From contig JAPTHN010000002.1 in NCBI GenBank assembly GCA_026936325.1, positions 14,151,228 through 14,215,227 of the forward strand: a DNA stretch of 64,000 nucleotides, written 5' to 3'. The number at the start of each line of letters is the position of its first letter. Position 1 is the stretch's first letter. A program made the translations under genes and the position numbers. The notes under the pieces are model-generated. The model was not told the origin of the DNA and made no database searches. It was given only the letters and a program-made list of their open reading frames with translations. Of this stretch, positions 56,344 through 64,000 are shown piece after piece. Source of the DNA: Platynereis dumerilii (lineage: Eukaryota > Annelida > Polychaeta > Phyllodocida > Nereididae).

Positions 56344-58326
56344 GGCTTGTAGCACACTATTGTGTACACATTTTGGCCAACGATGATGAAAAATGAAAGT
56401 TGTAGCACAATTAACTACTTCTTATATTTTGATAGCTAATATATTAGGGAAACTAAATCCAGAAGGATTGAGCTTAATGAGCTTTCGTTGTTCCATAATA
56501 TGGGGTGAATCGGCACGCTGGGGTGAATCGTGAAAGAACTTGAATATGGTTTATTTCTTCAAAAAAAGAACTACTTCCACTTAATCCAGGAAGTTAATTA
56601 TTGGAACACTTATAATACACATACTGGAGTACATTTTGCTGGGGTTTTACATTTCTAACTGCAGGCAGTGAGGAGCTGCAGTGCTGCACCTTAAGCTTCG
56701 CCCTGCAAAAATTGAATTCTCCACAGTTGCTCAAAACACTTGTGCCGCAAAAAGTATAAGTGTTAAAGCAACCAAACCACCAAGAAACGTTCACGATATA
56801 GTGTTGACCAACTTTGGAAAAAATTTTAACCATAGCCATAACAGCGTTGACTATGCTCAACAAAAACCAAGCCAAAGTCAATTTTGTGTAATTTTTGGAT
56901 GAAAGTAAATGATTGGTAAATGCACAAAAAACGAAATTGGGGGTCAAGTAATATGAAATGAATAATGACCATGATAAAAACATAGTTGAAAATCAATTTA
57001 ACCTTTTAAAATTGGTAAATGACGATTAAATTCTATATATTGCGATAACGATAAATTCCCTGAAATTATCAAGAAATCATATGATATAATCTAGAGATGA
57101 AGGTATCAAAATAAGGAAATTCAGTTTCAAATCAGTTTGAAATAGTTCTAGGGAACCAGATTATTAGACATAGTATTTGATTTTGGATGTTGGGTCTTGG
57201 TTTCTGTTCCAAATTAATAGCAGATTTTTGACTCTCCCCAAAATATCCCAAGTAATTTTCATTTTAACATAAAGGCATGGTCCATTAAAGAAAATAATTC
57301 AAATTTGCATTATTGATATTGGATTTAATCCAGAATTACCTTTCTATTGCATAATTAGGAGAAAAATATGGTTTTTGACAATTTTCTCTCATTTGTTTTA
57401 TTTTTGAAAATATGCTAATTTTGCGCATAATTGAGTTTAGATTGCCCTCGAACAATTTTTTTTGCTTCTCAAATATGTTTTCTAATGATTATTCACAAGT
57501 ATCTATGCTACTAGCATGACCATGCTGACGTAGCGGCATGAAGTATCGGTTTCATAAAACGCGACGTACTTGTGAACGCACTAAGATCAGCTCTAACAAG
57601 ATCATTATGATGGTTAGAGACTTAATATTTTGTCCAGTTTTGAAGTTTGATGCATAAATATCTGTAAAAAAATGTCAACCTTACCTCTGAAAGTTTGACA
57701 CCTAAACCTACAAATTTGTAAAACGCGACGTACTTGTGAACATTTGCATAAGCAATGCAAAAGTATCCTAAATGTGCCCTTATAACGGTCTCAGCAACTG
57801 AAGAAGTGTTGGTCTAGGAGAGGGATACTATGGGGCTTCCACGCAGCCATTAGCAATATTCCATATATAAAGCAGATATATTCCAGGAGAGGTCAAAATT
57901 GCATGTAAGAAAATTAATGGTTTTCAAACTATGTGACGTCTTCATGTAATAAATTCTCTTGGTGAATGCTAACGCTGTAAAACCATATTTTTTTTTACTA
58001 AATATGTTCTTTGTGTTTCAGTCTGTGACACTGAACCAATTATTTCTTTTTGAAAATTGTTAAAATATCAAAAGCATCGCCCTTTAAAAGCAATACTACT
58101 TGTGAATGAGCTATAAACAAAGAAAAAAAATGCGTTTTTTTAGCAGAATTTTGATTTATGGTGATAGGCGAGTCAACCAACACATAGCAAACCATATATT
58201 TCTGAAAACTACACATTCTCCTCTAGTCAATCAGAAACATGCCAAGTACAAATGACATATCATGTCGAAATAACAAGCTTTCCCGTCTGAAAAAAAGCCA
58301 CTGTACACAATACCATGCTACAAGCC
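56344..58326. mobile_element. Non-autonomous TIR element, 1983 bp
   Basis: Terminal inverted repeats of about 26 bp (GGCTTGTAGCA, three variable bases, TATTGTGTACA; 22 of 26 match) with CTAT on both sides (56,340-56,343 and 58,327-58,330). It is internal to P2 and absent from P1. A 22-bp direct repeat (57,556-57,577 and 57,720-57,741, word CGCGACGTACTTGTGAAC) lies in the right half. The 129-codon minus-strand ORF at 56,594-56,983 shows no transposase motif. Superfamily unknown. Confidence 0.75.
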
Positions 58327-59719
58327 CTATACAATCTACATGGACAAAATTATATCAGGCTCAGTTATGAACAGTAAGAGTGCCAAACAGGCGGATAGTT
58401 TTAGTTTTGGCAGCTGCTCGTGAACATCTTTGGAAAGACGATCAGAGACAGACAAATAAAGGAATTGGGATTGTTCCTACTGTGGGCAGGGAAGCCAGTC
58501 ATTATTCCGACAGATCTGCTCCAGCAGATACCACCACAATATGGATGGCCTTGCTATCAGCCTGCCGGGAATATCATGTTATTTTGCTGATTGCAGATTC
58601 TTCATTCTGATAAGTTTCAGACTCCTGATATTTTCCATTTATTCTTATCATTGGCCTAATAACTGTGGCATTGCCAACAAGAACTCCTACTCCTGAATAA
58701 TGGATATTGTGCTGATTGGTTGGTTTCTATAACTTCATCAGGAAATAATCTGATAGAGATTTGTAACGTTTGTTCTCTTTACGCACTTATGTAAACTGTG
58801 ATCAATTGTAGTATTGCGTGATATGACATATCTTTGGTTTTCATGAGTGTAGGACCTTTAATTTGCTAAGTGTCATCCACAGGTGAATGGCATGGCCTTT
58901 CCTTCACATTATACAACCACCTACTTGTACTTGTGTAAAAAATTTAGTAGACGTTCAATGCCATATGGGAAAGTAACTTTTGTTCCTCTGAATCTAGAAT
59001 ATTAAATGTATTTTCTTTAGATTAATCAATCTGTGTGATTACTTGATAGTGCTATAATTTCTGCTTTGGAAAGATATTAGGACACAAGCACAATCTGCCA
59101 AATTTGTGTACTCTTCACATAAGGAAAAACACCGATTTAAACATAGTGCTGGTGACAACTTTCAGTAAAATTGATTAGTAATTGCAAGATCCATTAGGAC
59201 TTTCAGTGCCCTTCTTTTGCAAATTTATTTGTGTGAGTAAAACTAAACAATGATAGACAATTTGCTCAACACAGCTCCACACTGACTGATTTCTACTTGC
59301 AACTCAGTGAGAACTCAGTTCAGTCACTTCAGTGACTCACCCTTATTGTCTAACCTTTCCAATGCAATAATGGACGCTAATTTAACAAGTTGGTGACAAA
59401 ATGGCAGAATGGCGGTCAAGTTACCGTGCAGAGTTAGTGGGCAATTGTCCGAATGCTAGTGTATTAGCTGATTGAATTTTTTTTAAAGTTGGCAAGAGTA
59501 TGATCCATCCTCAACAGAAATTTTGCAGTTTTCAAAACTTCTAGAAGATCCTGTTTGAAACAGCATCAGATGGGGGTTGGTCATAATAGCATGGGTTTTG
59601 ATATTTGGTTTTACATTGGAGATGTTACACTTGTAAAAATTTTGAATTATGAAGTTTTATGAGATGTGGTAGCAGAAATTAATTTGATCGTCAAGTTTGT
59701 TTGTTAAGTAGCCATGGTG

Positions 59720-60080
59720 CTAATAGGAAAGTTTGCCTCATACACAATTGCCTGATGCAAGCTGAGTTTTGTTTATCCTTCCATTTTGTGTGTGTTCCTG
59801 CTGCCTGTTTGTCTATGTTTTTCCATTGCCTTCTTGCTCAGCCTAAAGCATCTTTCTTTTGGTGTTCTTGCTTCTATTGTGTGTCTTAAGTACAAACTTC
59901 ACGCGTTGCTCTTTTCAAAATATTTTCCTGATTCTGATTTTAAAAATTACCTCCAAATCTGGTTAACTCCAACCAAAGACCTTTCAGAGAATGTTCAAAT
60001 GTTCAGTCTCATCAGACCAACAACCAAAGGACCCAGGCACACTGCAATTCATTTAAATCATGCATCCATCAACTCACAAG
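59720..60080 (-). repeat. R1 copy, reverse orientation (P2)
   Basis: Mirrors the 51.82-kb copy. The 122-codon plus-strand ORF over it is a by-product of R1. Confidence 0.55.
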
Positions 60081-60720
60081 ACCACTCAGGAAATTTCATG
60101 TTCTCACCCATCGATGCACTAGAATCTTTGTATGCCCAGCTGTTTGTAATGTAGGAGAGGTAGCACCTGAAAAGGCTGAAGGAACAATAGGAAGAGGTTC
60201 AATGGAAGGAAGAATGGAACAAATCTAGGTCTCTCTCCTGAAGATAGGTCTATTGAAAAACTCAAGATGGTATCAGAAGCAAGAAAAGAAAAGCAGGAAT
60301 GAAATAGACCCGGCTCCTGACAGCTCTTTCATTGTCAAACACGAGTGCTCTGACAACTGCAATGTATTCATGTGGAATGGTGTAAAAAATGACAGATATT
60401 TTGGAATCTTCTATAAGTCATTTTAGAAAAGCTGTGTTAAGTGACTTTAGAAAAGCTGTGTTAAGTGCAGTGAAATCTCTGTTGGCATTGCTCACTGTTG
60501 GATAGACTGCACATGGAAAAACTGAGTGGGAATAGAACGAAGTATAGTTGTTCATTCACTCTAATAGATGATTGCAAATGTGCCTTTGCACACTTTAATG
60601 AAATTTGTTGAAATATCAAAGCTGCCATTTTTTAAAATAGCCAGGTTGAATGACAAAGCTAAGGCTGGGTGTTTTTTATGACATTTGGTTGGCTTTGTTT
60701 GCCTTGCAATGTTTATTTAT

Positions 60721-61653
60721 GGGTTGTTTTTCAATCGGGGTACGCTCTGGAAAGTCACACAATATCTAAAATACCAGGAATACCATGCATATATGTGGAA
60801 AAAAACGTTGCACAGAAAGATTAAACATATTGAGACGGACCTACAGTAGCGAAAAAATTATTCAAATCGGTTGATAACTGCCCGAAAAAAATTTATTTGT
60901 GTCATTTTGACCAAAATTGACTGTCTCATTTGCAAATTAGGCAAATGTCGCTTCAGATTTTTCAGTCCTGACCTAACAGTAAGTTTTAACCAATGTGAAA
61001 ATGCTTTCAACATTGTCCCAAGAGTTCAACATTAGAATTACATGCAACAACTGATTATGATTAGTCTCTTCAGAATCCTGCATTGAACACATGAAGGTCA
61101 ATTCCGTCAAATATTGTCCTCTCCGAAATAGGGCCAGCAAAACAGCAATAACATTAAATTAAGAGGATTTTTATTTTATGGAAATACTCCTTCAATAGAT
61201 TAGACAAAGTTTTGGTAAGTGTTTCACTTCAGTTGTACGAACTGCGCAATGCTCGTAGCGGAAAACACCAAAAACAGCTTCGTCAAATAAACTGTCCTCT
61301 CCGACCGATCCGAAAAAATCTATTTTCCTTGACACGCACCAAAGTTCTTGGCCAAAATTAAGCAAGTAAGATGATTTTTCATTGTCAGACATATATCTAT
61401 CCACTCAGCACAAGCCTATACAACTGGGTGTTCTATACATCCAGTAATAGAGGGATGAGCAGAATATTGAATTTGGTCAAATTATCAAAAAGTCAAATAA
61501 AAAAAAATCCAGAATACTTGTAGCCCTAAAATTTTGCAGAAATCCACGGCACGGTATATAGCAACAGGAAAAAGTCAATTTTTCCAGAAAAAAAAGACAT
61601 TTATTTTTTACCCCCGTGAGACAAAACTGTGTACCCCGATTGAAAAACAACCC
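60721..61653. mobile_element. Non-autonomous TIR element, 933 bp
   Basis: Perfect terminal repeats of 23 bp beginning GGGTTGTTTTTCAATCGGGG. TTAT flanks both sides (60,717-60,720 and 61,654-61,657). P1 (45,071) and P2 (53,395) show the empty target ATGTTTATTTATTTC. The 70-codon ORF at 61,192-61,404 shows no transposase motif. Confidence 0.85.
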
Positions 61654-62219
61654 TTATTTCATCTAAATCTCTTGCTGTTAGAGATATGACCACAGCTTTC
61701 ACAAATCCCCATTGGTATTGTGGCTTAAGGCTCTGAACTACTGTGAAAACCTGAATCTTTGTAGATTGTTCAATGTTACATCTCCACGCCCGGATAGCAA
61801 TGTTTCTCATACATATTTTCATTGTAAGGCTCCTTGTGGCAATGAGATTCATCTTGGCGATCAAATTCATGCTGGTGATATGTTGTATACTGATATATTA
61901 TTCGTCAAATCTACTCTGTAAAGTCAGTTTTTTAGAGCATCGTTTTCGAAACAATGTTGAACATCTCGTGACCTCAATGATTTGTTTCAGAACACTTAGA
62001 TATTCAGACTACTTTTGAGATTTGTATGTCACTTTTTTCATATTTATTTTTTCACTGAAAAACTTTAATAAACAACAAGTTACATACAACCAATTCAATA
62101 ATATATTCTAGCCTTTGGCTTATTTTTAAAACTGCAAAGCCAATGACAACTTGAGGTTTGTAGATAGTATGACTGTCACTGCCAGGCCTACTGGCTGCAT
62201 GAGATTCAATCCAGGTCAG

Positions 62220-62530
62220 CTTTTACAAGGCTGTTGGACAAATCAGCCGCACAACCTGATTGGATGACATCCAGTCCTCCACTGTGTCTGGTCCTCTTGG
62301 TTGTCGGTCTGATTATGCCGGGCATTTGTGAACATTGGCCGAGCCTTGAGTTCAGTTAACCTGATTTGAAGAGAACTTGGAAAATAATCCTGAGCTAAAA
62401 AAACTAGGCCAACGGAGGAAGTTTGGTATCTAAAATAAACAAAAGAAACAAGGACAAGAGAAGAACATCACTTCAAGCATTGGACAAAGAAAATGAAAAA
62501 GTAGAACAGGATGAGACAAACGGACACATG
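62220..62530 (+). repeat. R1 copy (P3)
   Basis: Signatures AGTTAACCTGATTTGAAG and AACAAAAGAAACAAGGACAA are retained. Confidence 0.6.
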
Positions 62531-64000
62531 AAGAACACACATGTTACTTGGTTTCCATGTCACTCAAATTACTAAGAGATATTGCTCTGAAGTAGCGTTA
62601 AGGATCGACTTGGAACAGATCAGTTTTGGTTTTTAGTATGATGTGAAATAGTTGTTTTGACCCCAATTAGAAGACTGGAACAGTTTTGTGTCACTTTTTA
62701 CTTTTGATTAGTTACAAAATAAAATGATATTATCATAGTATCAAGAGTTAAATCAGGACTGTCATTTTAAGAAGGGGAAATCTTACCATATATAATTCCA
62801 TGAAAGTGTAGCAGTTGTGATAAAACTGGTGTGATTCACTCATTGCCTCCTTTCTTGCCCCTTTATGACATTTTTGCAATGTTGATGTCTCAGCTGGGAT
62901 CGACCATTTTATTGCTCTCCTGTAATAAACTGTCAGGGCATGGTGCCTATGCAAGTAGATGGGGACGCAGTGGGTTTTTCATAGATGCTGGAGATAACTG
63001 GCAATCTCTGAAATTTCAGGAGGTTTTAGGCTGTCCGAGACCAAAGCATGTTGAGTCAATTTGGACCTCAGTTCTGCTATACGGGAAATTAAAACCATTA
63101 TCTTGTATGATGCATGTTTTCGTTCTTGTATGTCTTGCTCTCCTCTGTTTACAGCATGACAATGCAACCAAACCTCATTTGCCTTGCTCTTTGTTAGGGA
63201 AGGACAATGCCCTGAAAAGACAGAAGAAATAGCTTGAATAAGACTGAAGAATTGGGAGTTTGAGAGTATGGTGGAGCAAGGAGGAGATGTATGCTGAAAT
63301 ACATTGTAGTATGTACATTTTTGTGAGGGCCATTTTCAGAAGATCATATCGCAGAAGTGCAAAGAAGTCACCGCCTCAAATGAGTCAGTGACTACCTTCG
63401 TCCAGGCCAGTATTCAAAGTCAGCATTTGGGAACATTTCTTCCGATTATTATTGGAGCAATCACACATAAATACAAACAGTATTGTCCGGTATTACATAG
63501 TTATTGCATCATTGAGGGTATCATGTTGCATCTCCCTCCTCATGTGTCCCCAGAAACAAGCAAGTTCAATCTCCTTTGTCTCCTGTTAGAAGCCATTGCA
63601 CTACTCCAGAATCCTTTGTAATGCTCCAGAATCTCTAGTAAGGAGCCGGCTCCAAGCAATAAAGGTGTATGACCCCAAACTAGAGCGCTTCCTTTCTGGT
63701 GCGCAAATAATCACGATTTCAGTTGATCTGTAAATTGTGAAATTCAAGGAACTGAAGATTTCTAAATATTGAATATTTTAGCTATTGAACACAGAATCAC
63801 AGTTTAATCTGCAAAGTATGTTAAAGCTAAGTGCTTTTTGTGTAGCTACTCTGCTGGTGATCCCCCCCCCCCCAAAGTTTTATTCTTGTCGCAAAACTGA
63901 AATTAAACCTTGATTCATTTCTCTGCCTTCAATTTCTTCAATGATGCGGGTCTAAATAGCCCAAACAGGTGCTGATGAACGTAAAACACAAACTCTCTCA

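Larger units (their letters stand above)
52680..60150 (+). repeat. Tandem unit P2
   Basis: Collinear with P1, then interrupted by the 56,160 MITE and the 56,344 element before resuming at 58,331 with the P1-like block of 49.0-49.5 kb. Confidence 0.8.
60150..64000 (+). repeat. Tandem unit P3, running off the window
   Basis: Landmarks GCACCTGAAAAGGCTGAAGG (60,162), the GATATGACCACAGC block (61,682) and GCCATTGCACTACTCCAGAA (63,592) match P1 and P2, in shortened form. Ends in a C11 run near 63,862 and unannotated AT-rich DNA. Confidence 0.7.

Noticed and set aside
56594-56983. 129-codon minus-strand ORF in the 2-kb TIR element
   Set aside because: No transposase catalytic motif, no conserved domain and AT-driven composition.

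Overview
The window looks like nuclear DNA from an animal, most likely a marine invertebrate. The reasons are an AT-rich background, tRNA-headed SINEs, many short TIR transposons with clean target-site duplications, GATA microsatellites, and a CR1-clade LINE carrying both an esterase ORF and a PHD-finger ORF (a combination described in CR1-like elements of deuterostomes and other animals). The species cannot be fixed from the sequence. No complete host gene is visible. The only host coding candidates are three short putative exons: one on the minus strand near 1 kb, and a phase-compatible pair on the plus strand at 18.2 and 19.9 kb. Most of the window may therefore be intronic or intergenic.

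Layout. 0-4.3 kb: unique AT-rich DNA with a SINE, a candidate exon, a pair of perfect CRE sites and a palindromic MITE. 4.3-9.7 kb (minus strand): a nearly intact CR1-like LINE with an SGNH esterase ORF, a PHD/coiled-coil ORF1 carrying one in-frame stop, and an intact 1027-residue endonuclease/reverse transcriptase. A stem-loop with a conserved loop and changing but still paired stems lies just after the stop codon of each ORF. 9.95-17.7 kb: a tandem duplication of about 4.2 kb. Each copy carries a different hAT-type MITE, and the other copy preserves the empty site. 18-20 kb: candidate exons and degenerate short tandem repeats. 20.05-21.7 kb: an orphan copy of a module repeated further on. 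22.2-24.05 kb: a satellite of about 151 bp whose every unit holds a convergent pair of YY1-like AAGATGGC sites.

24.9-43.25 kb: three tandem units (U1, U2, U3), diverged and rearranged by transposon insertions and one local inversion. The module shared by the 20-kb orphan, U1 and U2 contains a core of about 370 bp that is much more similar between copies than its flanks. This core holds a CRE, a POU octamer, a TATA-like box and a small ORF whose few substitutions are mostly synonymous. 43.26-43.6 kb: a GC-rich fold-back MITE next to a SINE. 44.48-64 kb: three further tandem units of about 8 kb (P1, P2, P3), interrupted by mariner-like, hAT-like and other TIR elements, a second copy of the same SINE family and two GATA arrays. 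A short repeat (R1) recurs about ten times through the U and P units, so both arrays probably grew from related ancestral material.

The parts do not form a pathway. The window is a repeat-built region in which paralogous copies act as mutual before/after controls, so that transposon ends, target-site duplications and an inversion can be read by eye.
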